From positions 62,001 through 126,000 of the forward strand of contig NZ_QGMY01000008.1 of NCBI RefSeq assembly GCF_003173355.1: a stretch of DNA of 64,000 bases. The letters are read 5' to 3'. The notes beneath the pieces were generated by a model. It was given only the letters and a program-made list of their open reading frames with translations. It did no database searches and had not been told where the DNA came from. The position numbers were made by a program, and so were the translations under genes. This DNA comes from Methanospirillum lacunae (GTDB lineage Archaea > Halobacteriota > Methanomicrobia > Methanomicrobiales > Methanospirillaceae). Shown here piece after piece: positions 8,566 through 17,461 of the stretch. Every line of letters begins with the position of its first letter. The first letter of the stretch is position 1.

Positions 8566-9531
8566 TTAGTCTATCGATGTTGTAGTACTTCTTTCGTCTA
8601 TTCTTCTAACAAGACTGTTTGTATATGGTGTGAAGAATCGTAACCAGAATTCTCGTGCTTGTGGATTAATACTCTCAAAATCAACCCCTACACTGTCGTA
8701 TCCTTCACGTTGCATCTGGGAGAGGATATAAGACAATAACTGTGACGCAATACCTTGTCCTCGATACTCTGGAAGGAGGTAAGCCCCACATATATTTACC
8801 ATACTATTATGTCTTGAAATGAAATTTTCCCCTGAACCACCAACTTTCATATATCCAATAATGGTTCCATCTTTGAACGCACAGAAATATCTGAACAATC
8901 CTTCTTTTACATCTTTAACGATTTCAGCCTGGTTTCTATGTTTGATCGGCATGAAAATCGGACTTTGATGCATGTGTAAGATTAGGGCATTATTCAATGG
9001 TACTATATCTTCGACTTTTTCTGTAGTTATCTCATAATATGAACACTCTTTGAGACATGGTGTTGAAATTGGATCAAATGATCTAATTGCATCAATACAA
9101 CGCATCCCAAAACCGTTTTGGAAAAAGCTCGTTATTCCCCCATTATCATGAGCATAAAGTGCTATAGAATGGCTAAATATCTCTTTTTTCACCCATATTT
9201 TCGCAGCATAAGAATAAAGAAGCGAATATATTTTCTTTCGATCCGACTGTATTGCCCCATGCCCATGGAGTGGAGAAAATACTCCTTTTACATCTCCGAA
9301 TTGATTATCAATAGGTCCAAAACCGCAGAGGAAACCTATAAGATCTCCATCATCAATTGCTGCAACGCCAAGGCCATTCTTCAAAAAAATCTCTGGGACA
9401 AAAAATTCTGACAAAACAGGGATTTCAGGAACAAATTCACGTTCCTCTCGATAATTATCAGCAACTATACTACAGGCTTGGGTCACATGATCTGATTGAA
9501 AGGGAATTATTTCTATTGTACCAGACTCCAA
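8566..9531 (-). CDS. GNAT acetyltransferase, two-domain
   Basis: The 321-residue protein carries a clear C-terminal GNAT domain: an N-terminal strand set around GTIIGYMKVGG, then ICGAYLLPEYRGQGIASQLL, in which RGQGIAS is the acetyl-CoA pyrophosphate loop, and VDFESINPQAREFWLR. The first half, with YREEREFVPEIPVL and SIALYAHDNGG, reads like a degenerate first GNAT repeat. Such proteins acetylate small molecules or protein amines; the substrate is unknown. It stands alone between the DUF364 gene and a drug-efflux-type transporter on the same strand, with gaps of about 80-105 bases, and shows no obvious link to the metal genes. Confidence 0.82.
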   Translation of the reverse strand: MESGTIEIIPFQSDHVTQACSIVADNYREEREFVPEIPVLSEFFVPEIFLKNGLGVAAIDDGDLIGFLCGFGPIDNQFGDVKGVFSPLHGHGAIQSDRKKIYSLLYSYAAKIWVKKEIFSHSIALYAHDNGGITSFFQNGFGMRCIDAIRSFDPISTPCLKECSYYEITTEKVEDIVPLNNALILHMHQSPIFMPIKHRNQAEIVKDVKEGLFRYFCAFKDGTIIGYMKVGGSGENFISRHNSMVNICGAYLLPEYRGQGIASQLLSYILSQMQREGYDSVGVDFESINPQAREFWLRFFTPYTNSLVRRIDERSTTTSID

Positions 9532-9637
9532 TAAATTGTGGGAATATTCATTTTAGCATTATACGTAATATTTATCAAAACAGCCGATTTGGTATTCTTT
9601 TTGTAGATCTCCCTTGTTGATCGACTGTGTAATCCTT

Positions 9638-11107
9638 TCACGAACCGTTATCCTGATAAGGTACTTTTTCCTCATAAACCGGTCTTCGTTTCAGGATATA
9701 TGATGCACATGCTCCAGGAATGCATAAAACTCCGGTAATTATTACAACCACTGCAGATGCCCATGTAAGAAGTCCGAGATTAGCCTGCAATATCGGCCCA
9801 AAATATCCTGCAGAATGAAGAACACCTGTCATCAACATTGCAGCTAACGTAACCCCGCAGGCACTGCCTAAACATCCAGCAGTTGTAGAGACACTGGATG
9901 CCAGAGCCATCTGTTCTTTTGGGAGAGCATTCATTACATCAATGCTCTTCTGACTTTGAAAGAAACTAACTCCAATACTGCGAAATACCATCAAAATCAG
10001 GATTAACCCTATGTTTATCGCAACAAATGCATAACCGGTACACAAACTCGTAAGAGATACTATCAGAAGCCCGGATCCGGCCAGGTATCTCCAGTTATAT
10101 CGGTCGATTATCCATCCTGTAGTACTCGAGGCAAATATCTGAACAATTGGGGTTATCATAAGAATAATACCAATCTCAAAGGAGTTCATCCCGGTAACAC
10201 CCTCAAAATAAAATGGTATTAGTGTAATAAGTGAAAAGTTAGAGATTCCAAGGAGCAGACTACTTACAACCGGCACCATATATCTCCCGTTCTTGAATAT
10301 CATCAGATCTATGAGCGGTTTTTTGCACCTGCTTTCATGAAACAGGAATATTGCAATTGACAATAGGAATGAGCCAATAGAAAGAAAAATAAAATACGAG
10401 TCATGAGTTCCAGATTGCACTGCTCCAAATATTACAAAGAACAGGATGATGAGTGAACTCAGGCTTACCGCTCCTATCCAATCAAAATATGGGTCTTGAG
10501 TTATTTTCTCTGGAATTTTCAGGAACTTCAGATTAGCGATAAAGAGGACAATTCCAATAGGGACATTGACGAAAAAGATATATTTCCAGCCTAAAACATC
10601 ATTAATAATACCTCCAAATGCCGGTCCCACGAGAGAGAAGATGGAAAAAATAGATCCGCTAAACCCAAGTGCTCTTCCGATCTCGCCTGATGGAAATACT
10701 CTGAATATGATGACACTACTGATTCCTGCAACCATTGAGGAACCTAATCCCTGGACAATACGAAAGAGTATCAATTGATTGAGATCTTCAGAGAGACCAC
10801 AGCATAGTGAGCTTAATGTGAAGACAACCGATCCAATCGTAAATAGTTTGCAGACCCCCAAAAACTCAGACAATTTTCCACATATGATAAACAGACTGGT
10901 CATTGTTATCAGATACGCTGTTACAACCCATTGTGAGTCAGCGAGGGTTGAATGAAAAACAGTGGTAATTGTAGGGAGAGCAATATTGACCATACTACTG
11001 TCAAGACTGGCCATAATTGAATCAATTAAAACGATAACTAATATGATATACCGGTGTTGATATGCAAAATCTGATACTGAAATGTGAGATGAAGGTGATA
11101 GATTCAT
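9638..11107 (-). CDS. MFS transporter of the DHA2 (EmrB/QacA) family
   Basis: This 489-residue membrane protein has about 14 hydrophobic segments, typical of the DHA2 drug:H+ antiporter family. Visible hallmarks are the N-terminal DSIMASLDSSMVNIALPTI (family motif D1), the motif A region after the second segment, and an RIVQGLGSSM segment near residue 115. The family exports drugs, dyes, siderophores or other small amphiphiles. A role in exporting a product of the methyltransferases nearby is possible but unsupported by coupling. The start ATG at 11107 is preceded by AGGTTACT. The cytoplasmic N-terminus is about 20 residues long. Confidence 0.88.
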   Translation of the reverse strand: MNLSPSSHISVSDFAYQHRYIILVIVLIDSIMASLDSSMVNIALPTITTVFHSTLADSQWVVTAYLITMTSLFIICGKLSEFLGVCKLFTIGSVVFTLSSLCCGLSEDLNQLILFRIVQGLGSSMVAGISSVIIFRVFPSGEIGRALGFSGSIFSIFSLVGPAFGGIINDVLGWKYIFFVNVPIGIVLFIANLKFLKIPEKITQDPYFDWIGAVSLSSLIILFFVIFGAVQSGTHDSYFIFLSIGSFLLSIAIFLFHESRCKKPLIDLMIFKNGRYMVPVVSSLLLGISNFSLITLIPFYFEGVTGMNSFEIGIILMITPIVQIFASSTTGWIIDRYNWRYLAGSGLLIVSLTSLCTGYAFVAINIGLILILMVFRSIGVSFFQSQKSIDVMNALPKEQMALASSVSTTAGCLGSACGVTLAAMLMTGVLHSAGYFGPILQANLGLLTWASAVVVIITGVLCIPGACASYILKRRPVYEEKVPYQDNGS

Positions 11108-11349
11108 AGTAACCTAAAGGAGAGAGTGATCAATAATGCTAAGTAATATTGATATGTTAGTAATTTAATGGATCGATTTTATTTCAGATATGGTGAAAAC
11201 ATTTTCCACAATCGCTCAGTATTGATAAAAATAGAAAAATCTGAAAAATCCAAAAAAAGGAAATTGGGTTATTCGTTTACCGAGATGATATAATCTGTTT
11301 CACAGATTATGATATTCTATTAGGTATTTGTGAGTTTTTAGATTAGGGA

Positions 11350-12060
11350 TTACTTCTTTCGCATCAGAATTGCCCACAACATATCCATTCCAAATAGATC
11401 ACTGTCTTTCAAATTCTGCATGTTTCTCAGTTCAACGATTTCAAAGTGATCTTGTAAAATTTTTCTGATTTTCTGCTCTGAATAACCCATTCCTCCATGC
11501 ATGGATCTGTCTTTGTACACATCATAATCTGAGATATCTGCTCCTCCGGTCTGGTTGAAACAGGTCATTCCGAAATACCCATCAGATTTTAAAAGATCTG
11601 AAATAATGGCGATATACTGGATCCTTCGATGTGGTTTAATATGATGAAAGCACCCGCTGTCATATATATAATCATAGAGGGTGGGGGCTTGATAGTCAAA
11701 GATGGAATTACGTATGAAATTTACCTTCACATGGTGTTCTTTTGCATTCTGTTCTGCCCAGTTGATGGATGTGCTGGAAAAGTCTATCGCATCTACGATA
11801 AAGCCGCATTTAGCAAGATAAATCGCATTCCTACCCATTCCACACCCGATATCAAGTATCCTTCCCCTGGTAAAGATATTCTGCTCAATATATGAATGTA
11901 AATTTTCATCGGGAATACATCGAAAAAAAGGCACAGGTTTGGTTTTATCAGCGTAAAAAGCATCCCACCAGTCAGCATCAGGTTTCTTGAGCAGATCATC
12001 CAGCATAAGAAAGATATCTTCATTTGATCTTATGATGAGAGAATCTGATATAGAGTCCAT
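11350..12060 (-). CDS. class I SAM-dependent methyltransferase
   Basis: This 236-residue methyltransferase has a tellurite-resistance/TPMT-like N-terminal segment (DADWWDAFYADKTKPVPFF), motif I ILDIGCGMGRNAIYLA near residue 68, and DAIDFSSTSI for the second strand. YDYIYDSGCFHHI marks the fourth strand. A TehB/TPMT-like role in methylating thiols or metalloids is conceivable, but the acceptor is unknown. It stands alone; 243 bases of AT-rich sequence separate it from the MFS gene downstream, and the lipoprotein gene at 12080-13066 lies only 19 bases upstream on the same strand, so the two could be co-transcribed. Confidence 0.84.
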   Translation of the reverse strand: MDSISDSLIIRSNEDIFLMLDDLLKKPDADWWDAFYADKTKPVPFFRCIPDENLHSYIEQNIFTRGRILDIGCGMGRNAIYLAKCGFIVDAIDFSSTSINWAEQNAKEHHVKVNFIRNSIFDYQAPTLYDYIYDSGCFHHIKPHRRIQYIAIISDLLKSDGYFGMTCFNQTGGADISDYDVYKDRSMHGGMGYSEQKIRKILQDHFEIVELRNMQNLKDSDLFGMDMLWAILMRKK

Positions 12061-12079
12061 AATATCGAAAAAATTTTAA

Positions 12080-13066
12080 TTAAAGATTAATATTAAGTGC
12101 TTTTCTCATTGAATCAGCATTCATGCCAGAGGTAATCCTTCCTCCATACAGAAGTCTGATTGCATCTTTATCTAATTCCGATAGTGTTGCAGATGAGTTT
12201 GCTTTGGAATAGAAGAAACTGTCAGGTTCTTTTGTTGTCTCCCCATGGATACCCATATTCCAGTAAAGGGCTTTCAGAATATAGTACCTCCGATCCTGTC
12301 CTTCAAGTCCATTCCAAAGATATACATATTCAGGTCCGATAATCCCAACCAGAGTCCCATTTTGGTCTTTGAGTAATTCCTCTTTTGTTGACTTGTATTT
12401 GTCCTTTTTGTACGTATCAAGGGATTCCCGCGATGTAAGAGTAATCCGGTAATACCGATATGGAACATTGGCATAGTTATCTTTTAGATCACCTTTGAGA
12501 ACAGATTCATCCTCGAATTGTGCTGTTGTGGAAAGATCATTGAATTCTCGTGCATATGCAAGGGATGTATTGATGTCGTCTGAAATGTATCCTTCATTAA
12601 ACCAGATCATATAATCCGGTTCTGACACCAGAAGGGTATTGTTGGAACTATCTTTTCCATATACGATTGAGATCAAATGCTCTGTAATTTTATCCTTGTA
12701 ATCAAAATTATCCCTGTTTTTTAGCAGGTATTCGTCGGTGTGAAGATTTCCGTTTAGGTAAAGCGTATTTGGTGTTGAAACGCCCACCATAAGCCCGGCT
12801 CCGATTTTTAAGACCCTGTCTAAACTATTGGAATTGGTCTTGACCTTATCAATAATTGCAGGAGAAACAAGTTTTACTTCATAAATTGGATTTGATTCTT
12901 TTTCTATCGTTACATTAGGAATAATATAATCTTTTGATTCTCCAGAATTTAGATCAGGTCCGCTATTGTCCTTATTAGGTTGCTCTCCTACACAACACCC
13001 TGTCAATGTCATGAGCAGTAACAGGATACTGATGTACCATAATATCAGGGTGAGTTTTCTGTTCAT
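12080..13066 (-). CDS. lipoprotein with DUF2927-like degenerate zincin domain
   Basis: The start at 13066 gives a 328-residue protein with a compact signal sequence (hydrophobic core about residues 4-22) ending in a lipobox-like LTGCC, so it is probably a membrane-anchored lipoprotein. The conserved core near the C-terminus, YYILKALYWNMGIHGE followed by SFFYS and LSELDKDAIRLLYGG, has the spacing of matrixin-like HEXXHXXGXXH proteins, but the first two histidines and the glutamate are replaced, as in DUF2927 proteins. It is thus probably not a working protease. A paralogue is divergently encoded at 13347-14390. Longer in-frame starts up to 13150 exist but would place 28 polar residues before the signal sequence. 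The function is unknown. Confidence 0.72.
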   Translation of the reverse strand: MNRKLTLILWYISILLLLMTLTGCCVGEQPNKDNSGPDLNSGESKDYIIPNVTIEKESNPIYEVKLVSPAIIDKVKTNSNSLDRVLKIGAGLMVGVSTPNTLYLNGNLHTDEYLLKNRDNFDYKDKITEHLISIVYGKDSSNNTLLVSEPDYMIWFNEGYISDDINTSLAYAREFNDLSTTAQFEDESVLKGDLKDNYANVPYRYYRITLTSRESLDTYKKDKYKSTKEELLKDQNGTLVGIIGPEYVYLWNGLEGQDRRYYILKALYWNMGIHGETTKEPDSFFYSKANSSATLSELDKDAIRLLYGGRITSGMNADSMRKALNINL

Positions 13067-13346
13067 ATATGCAATATCACTTTGATACATATTATTCCAT
13101 TTCAAATCGTAATGCTTATTATATCTATATCCTTTAGTCATCAATTTCATTTAATATGAAAAATAACCAACTAACAGGGGATATTTTTGATTTTAATTGC
13201 ATTAGGTACAATCAATTATTGTTTCTAATCTATTATAAAAGTACACTAAAAAGCATTTGCAAGAATACGAATCTATAAATACGATCGCCAGTTTTTATTG
13301 CGCTATTTCATAATGCTGAAATAATAGTATAAATAATAAAGATAGT

Positions 13347-14390
13347 ATGAGGATTGTTTCAGTTTCAATACTGATTATTATTCTACTCTGCTTGGTCCTG
13401 ATTGCAGGATGTACTGCCCTGGTTGGTGTAAATGAGCTAAATACATCTCATAATCAAACCGTGAATAGTAGTCATTCTGAAGGAAATACTAGTGCGAAAG
13501 AGGCAGTAAGTACAATCAAACCTGTAGAGACACAGAAAAAGACAGTATCCCGTTCTACTACTCTCGATGCAAATGCTGGTGAAACATATTATAATATCAG
13601 GATTGTCCCGGCATCAGAACTTGAGAAACTTGAGAAAGAGATGGGTTCAGATGAATACTTAGTAAAGAATGACAAGGATTACGTTCTTGGAATTGTTTCA
13701 TCAAAAGGTCTGACCCTGAGAGGAGATCTGATGCAGATCGAGAGTCAGAATGTTAGTGTTGGAAAAGATTTTGACAAAGAAGATGTCGTGCTTCACTTGC
13801 TTGATATTGCATTCGGTCTTGATAATGCAAAACTGAAATTGTTTAAATCAAATAAAAAATATCAGTTCTGGCTTGACGGGTATTATACTCAGTCAGAAGT
13901 TGACTATGTTAAAAGTCTGGCTACACTCTTTAATTCAATATCTGGAACTACCGAGTTCGAAGATGAAGATGTTGCTCTTGGATTCCTGAATTCAAATTAT
14001 GCAGAGATTCCATACAATTATTATAATATAAAAATATTCACCGAAAAGATGTTGCAACAATATTATGATGATAAGAAAAAGGATTCAGATCATCTGCTTA
14101 AAAATCAGAAAGGAGAATTGATCGGGATTGTCAATGATGATTATGTATATCTCTTAAATACCTTAAGCGAGGAAGATCAGAGATATTACATTTTGAAAGG
14201 ACTTCTCTACAGTATGGGTCTGCATGGGACATCATATAAGAATAAAGAAAGTTTCTTCTACAGAACTGAGGGTTTAAACCGAAATCTGACTGATCTCGAC
14301 AAGGAAGCAATTAAGATCCTGTATGGTGGCGGACTTAAGGCTGGAGATTCTTTAGAAACAACAAGAAAGATGTTTGGTCTTTCAACCTAA
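13347..14390 (+). CDS. lipoprotein with DUF2927-like degenerate zincin domain, paralogue
   Basis: This 347-residue protein starts with a signal sequence and a clear lipobox (LVLIAGC, Cys about residue 22), followed by a Ser/Thr/Asn-rich linker of about 50 residues. Its folded part matches the divergent neighbour: VPASELEKLEKEMGSDEYLVKN, TEFEDEDV, IPYNYYNIKI, then YYILKGLLYSMGLHG and LTDLDKEAIKILYGGGLKAG. As in the neighbour, the HEXXH metal-binding residues are missing, leaving only G-x-HG. The pair probably arose by tandem inverted duplication. The gene is bounded by the winged-helix regulator on the other strand. No enzymatic activity can be predicted; a structural or adhesion role at the cell surface is possible. 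Confidence 0.72.
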   Translation: MRIVSVSILIIILLCLVLIAGCTALVGVNELNTSHNQTVNSSHSEGNTSAKEAVSTIKPVETQKKTVSRSTTLDANAGETYYNIRIVPASELEKLEKEMGSDEYLVKNDKDYVLGIVSSKGLTLRGDLMQIESQNVSVGKDFDKEDVVLHLLDIAFGLDNAKLKLFKSNKKYQFWLDGYYTQSEVDYVKSLATLFNSISGTTEFEDEDVALGFLNSNYAEIPYNYYNIKIFTEKMLQQYYDDKKKDSDHLLKNQKGELIGIVNDDYVYLLNTLSEEDQRYYILKGLLYSMGLHGTSYKNKESFFYRTEGLNRNLTDLDKEAIKILYGGGLKAGDSLETTRKMFGLST

Positions 14391-14411
14391 CTTATTTCCT
14401 CGTTTTTCGAA

Positions 14412-15161
14412 TTATTCTTTATTCACGATTCCTGTATAAACCTCCCGTATTGCTGATAACACTTTGAATCCCTTTTCGGTGATAACATAATCACCCCGTT
14501 CATGTCTCTGGATAATCATCCCAGCTTCCTGGAGTTTTTTTATGTGAAAAAGTAGATTTCCCCCTCTCAATTTGGTTAGCTGGGAGAGATCTGAAAATGT
14601 CTTGGTCTCTGCTGATACTGCCTGAAGGATTTGAAATCGTGGGGTACTTGCAATTGGTTCTATTATTCCTGAAACAATCTTCTCTTCCGGGTAATCCAAC
14701 AGAGGAAGAGTTGATTTCTGTTGTTTTAGAATCCCCAGTGAAGACATCAGGTCCAGTTGCTTCTCAAAAAGACGCCTGACTTCGTTAAAACAGATATCAC
14801 ATCGTTCAGATGGTCCTTTTTTACGCATCTCATCTAAGTGGGTCCGGTAAGATCGGACAAGATCATCGGTAATTTCTCCATCATTGATATGGTTTGATGT
14901 GATGGTAAGAAAATTAAGGAGGACCTTAAAGCAGGTATCATGCATTTCACAATCATGCACCATGTTACTGGAGAGGCATTCCTTTGCACGTTCAACATGG
15001 TTTTTTGATAGAATTTCCCCATACTCATGTTTAAGATCTGCCATTATTGATTGGAGATGGACCTGATTTGTGCGTTCAAAAAATTTCTTCAGATCTCCCC
15101 TGATTTGTTGGATTTCATGCATGAGTGCATCCGGGGTCACTGACTGTTCTGTTTGGTCCAT
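14412..15161 (-). CDS. archaeal winged-helix transcriptional regulator
   Basis: The 249-residue protein has a long helical N-terminal half with scattered cysteines (AKECL, HDCEMHDTC, ERCDIC) and a C-terminal winged helix-turn-helix of the ArsR/MarR type: ASTPRFQILQAVS, FSDLSQLTKLRGGNLLFHIKKL, and a wing with HERGDYVITEKG. The N-terminal half could sense a ligand or redox state through its cysteines. It is divergent from the small Cys-rich gene at 15299 and the MTH865 gene, so it may regulate them and itself (inference). A TATA-like TTATAATGATATAT lies about 25-40 bases upstream of its start. Confidence 0.8.
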   Translation of the reverse strand: MDQTEQSVTPDALMHEIQQIRGDLKKFFERTNQVHLQSIMADLKHEYGEILSKNHVERAKECLSSNMVHDCEMHDTCFKVLLNFLTITSNHINDGEITDDLVRSYRTHLDEMRKKGPSERCDICFNEVRRLFEKQLDLMSSLGILKQQKSTLPLLDYPEEKIVSGIIEPIASTPRFQILQAVSAETKTFSDLSQLTKLRGGNLLFHIKKLQEAGMIIQRHERGDYVITEKGFKVLSAIREVYTGIVNKE

Positions 15162-15298
15162 TGTTTTTTCTTATCAATTATAGGGGATATATCATTATAA
15201 CTGTTAGAGTCATTCAAATGTAGCAAAAAGCGTCTTAGTTATTATTATGACGCTCAAGTATATTATGACAACACTCAAAGGTATGTATGGTGAGGCAC

Positions 15299-15457
15299 AT
15301 GCCGATCTGGAATTGTACAGGAACAGAAGTAAGCAAAGAAAAGGCTGAAGAGTCTATCGCACATCTGAAAAACGCCTGCTTTGGATGCAGTACCCATAGT
15401 AACGACTGCTCGATTGCCAAAGCTGTTGGCGATATATCATCCATGATCAAGGAGTGA
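15299..15457 (+). CDS. small four-cysteine protein
   Basis: This 52-residue protein begins MPIWNCTG and contains CFGCSTHSNDC near residues 29-39 in a mainly helical context. The ATG at 15299 is preceded by GGTGAGG, a good ribosome binding site. It ends 6 bases before the MTH865-family gene, so the two form an operon. The CX2CX6C spacing with the first Cys near residue 6 suggests metal or disulfide use. I do not recognise the family. A longer ORF runs antisense here, but it lacks a ribosome site and has a low-quality composition. Confidence 0.65.
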   Translation: MPIWNCTGTEVSKEKAEESIAHLKNACFGCSTHSNDCSIAKAVGDISSMIKE

Positions 15458-15463
15458 TTATTC

Positions 15464-15706
15464 ATGTCATCTGTGAAAGAACAGATTCATGCCCAGATAA
15501 CCGGGGCATTATCCGGTGCTGTCTTTCCCATAGACACACCTGATAAACTGATTGCGGCATTTCCTGCCGGAGCTGACACAACCTGTCAGGTTGGCGATGT
15601 TAAAATGACAGCCGGTGAAGCAGGAACCCTCCTGAAAGGGAGTGATTTTCCGTTCACCAGTGCCAAGCAGGTTGCAGATATTATCGTAGAACGTGCAGGA
15701 CTGTAA
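15464..15706 (+). CDS. MTH865-family protein
   Basis: This 80-residue protein matches the MTH865 family (PF07747): MSSVKEQIHAQI, then FPIDTPDKLIAAFP, a TCQVGDVKMTAGEAG segment and FTSAKQVADIIVERAGL. The family is an EF-hand-like helical fold known from a Methanothermobacter structure and is nearly restricted to methanogens; its function is unknown. It follows the small four-Cys protein by 6 bases. The pair is divergent from a winged-helix regulator with cysteines, which suggests shared control. Confidence 0.85.
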   Translation: MSSVKEQIHAQITGALSGAVFPIDTPDKLIAAFPAGADTTCQVGDVKMTAGEAGTLLKGSDFPFTSAKQVADIIVERAGL

Positions 15707-15776
15707 GTCTTGATCAGTTTTTATATCCCTTTTTTCGTTTATAGGTCCGTGGAATATAGTGTGTAATTTTCACGAA

Positions 15777-16022
15777 TTATAGCCTGATCCATCTCAACAT
15801 CCCTGATAACTGACTTAAATGATCCATTGAAGTTGCTGCAAGAACAAGAGGATTTACTGATATCGTCCCATCTTCATTCTCCTCAATGGAGGACACAATT
15901 AATGAAGCAAACTCCATTGAAGATGTTGCAAGTGCAAGATACCGGCGAACCATCATAAGAGCGATTACGGCATTTACAACAGTTGTGCACCCGAAAACCC
16001 CACTGATAACCTCCCAGGTCAT
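15777..16022 (-). CDS. small membrane-anchored protein of unknown function
   Basis: This 81-residue protein has one N-terminal hydrophobic segment (about residues 5-25) and a short polar C-terminus with SSIEENEDGTISVNP. Its ATG overlaps the stop of the preceding gene by 4 bases, so it is the last gene of a three-gene operon. No family was recognised. The operon mates are a secreted protein and a cytoplasmic or surface protein of unknown function. Confidence 0.6.
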   Translation of the reverse strand: MTWEVISGVFGCTTVVNAVIALMMVRRYLALATSSMEFASLIVSSIEENEDGTISVNPLVLAATSMDHLSQLSGMLRWIRL

Positions 16023-16564
16023 ACTCTCCCGCCATGTTGTACGATATCATTGATCGTCATGTTCCCTGAAACAAACCCGATAGATCTCAATGAATTATTT
16101 CCAGAATCCTGTAATCCAAAACTCATCAATCCGGATCCATTTACATACAACGATCCTGACAGATCCGGTCTGATGCTTTTTGAGACCGAATAACTTCCCT
16201 TGTTTAGGATCCCTGTGGAGAAGAGTTCTGAATTATCATTTTGTTTCTGGGTTTGCTGAATAAAGGCACATGCAAGCCAGTCAGGAATGATAGAGTTTCT
16301 TCCTGTGGCGTAATCATATACAAGAACAGGACCCGAACTCTTCACTGAAAGATCTGTATCCAGTCCCTCTCCTTCTCCAACCGACAAAGCCACTTCAGAG
16401 GTATCTATTGCCATTGCCCGGGATGTAAATGATCCATTCATATCAGAACCTGAAGTGGTAAGTATTACCGATCCATCAGTCTGTATCGAAGTTGCGAGAT
16501 AATCGGCACCTGCGAAACCTGCTACAATAAGACAAAAAATCCCAATAAGGCATTCTCTCTTCAT
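16019..16564 (-). CDS. secreted protein of unknown function
   Basis: The 181-residue product has a signal peptide (about residues 1-19, ending VAGFAGA), then a Ser/Gly/Asn-rich, beta-prone mature part with repeated SxxxDGS and VNGSG-like stretches. It is probably exported to the cell surface. It is the middle gene of a tight operon (26 bases after the first gene, 4-base overlap with the third). Its composition is loosely like that of the secreted protein at 62389-63228, but no clear homology was seen. The family is not recognised. Confidence 0.65.
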   Translation of the reverse strand: MKRECLIGIFCLIVAGFAGADYLATSIQTDGSVILTTSGSDMNGSFTSRAMAIDTSEVALSVGEGEGLDTDLSVKSSGPVLVYDYATGRNSIIPDWLACAFIQQTQKQNDNSELFSTGILNKGSYSVSKSIRPDLSGSLYVNGSGLMSFGLQDSGNNSLRSIGFVSGNMTINDIVQHGGRV

Positions 16565-16590
16565 ATTCCCCCCGGATATGAAAAAAGAGA

Positions 16591-17100
16591 TTATGCCAGG
16601 ATGGCAACCGTGTCAGCCCAGGTTTCAATTCCGGTTCTGATGGCATCATTCTCGTAACTGGAGAGAGTGACGCTGTCCCTCTTAAACGAGACTGAATAGA
16701 GTTCCCCGTTACTGGCATGGGCTTTTATAGTGCAGCTGAAAGAGTCCTCTGATGAATCACGTGAAGCAGTCACACCGGCTCCCATACCGGCGGTGATTGC
16801 TGCAGATCCAGTGATTTGGGTCACTGCAGTATTCACTGCCTCCATAGTCGGTCCCCGGATTGGAATGCTCCCGACAGTCTTTGCTTCTGCATTTTCATAC
16901 ACAATGGTGGCTGCGTATGCTTCCTTTGTTTTTTCAACTGCCGGCTTTGCAACCCCGGCGGACTCGTACGTTGTACATCCCCATGGATTATTTTCCAGGA
17001 CATCCTGGATTAGTGCATGGAACGTGGCATAGTCTGCTATAGGTGTAGCAAGTTTCCGCATAGCTGACTTTACTACGCTCTTTTGTGTAAAATCTCCCAT
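16591..17100 (-). CDS. conserved-looking protein of unknown function, first gene of operon
   Basis: This 169-residue protein has no signal peptide. It is rich in small residues (AVNTAVTQITGSAAITAGMGAG) and has one Cys near an N-terminal NPWGCTTYES motif and one in FSCTIKAHAS. It could be a small alpha/beta protein. GGGGGAAAG lies 3 bases upstream of the ATG, and a TATA-like element lies at about 17149-17160, giving a likely start of transcription within the inverted repeat at 17113-17131. The product is not recognised. Its operon partners are a secreted protein and a membrane peptide. Confidence 0.62.
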   Translation of the reverse strand: MGDFTQKSVVKSAMRKLATPIADYATFHALIQDVLENNPWGCTTYESAGVAKPAVEKTKEAYAATIVYENAEAKTVGSIPIRGPTMEAVNTAVTQITGSAAITAGMGAGVTASRDSSEDSFSCTIKAHASNGELYSVSFKRDSVTLSSYENDAIRTGIETWADTVAILA

Positions 17101-17112
17101 TTCTTTCCCCCA

Positions 17113-17131
17113 TGTCGCCTGTTATGCGACA
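17113..17131. promoter_or_regulatory. inverted repeat at the start of a three-gene operon
   Basis: TGTCGC and GCGACA form a perfect 6-bp inverted repeat with a 7-base spacer. It lies about 20-35 bases downstream of a TATA-like TTATATATAT (17149-17160, minus strand), just where transcription should begin, and upstream of the ribosome site. That position fits a repressor operator or a hairpin in the 5' leader. Confidence 0.5.
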
Positions 17132-17461
17132 CTATCTGGTATGTGGTGTATATATATAAGGCTGAAAAGAACTGGTTAATCAAGCGTTAAAAGGGCGCAG
17201 AACTAAAAAAACTCTATCTAGAAGAGCACGCCTATGTACAATCTTTAAAATCTAAAAATATTCGAGTATTTTTTAGAATATACCAGTAATTTGGTATGTT
17301 AGCAACATTTGGTTATCTTATAGTGGTGGGATTAATTAAATTTTTTCACTGTATTCAACTGTTAAGTCAAATACATTTCAAAAGCTTTAGGAAGATGAGG
17401 CGATTAAAGTGTTTCACTGTTATCGGAATGACGTGTCAATCCATAACAGGAGGTTGATCAT
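17132..17461. other. intergenic stretch before a replication module
   Basis: Apart from the divergent TATA-like element noted for the operon at 17100, nothing codes here. The sequence is AT-rich with no convincing ORF. It ends in AGGAGG, a strong ribosome binding site for the gene at 17462. It may be the left border of an integrated element, but no attachment repeat was seen. Confidence 0.4.

Noticed and set aside
15235-15465. A 76-codon minus-strand frame opposite the small four-Cys gene
   Set aside because: It lacks a ribosome site, while the plus-strand frame has GGTGAGG before its ATG and is spaced 6 bases from the MTH865 gene.
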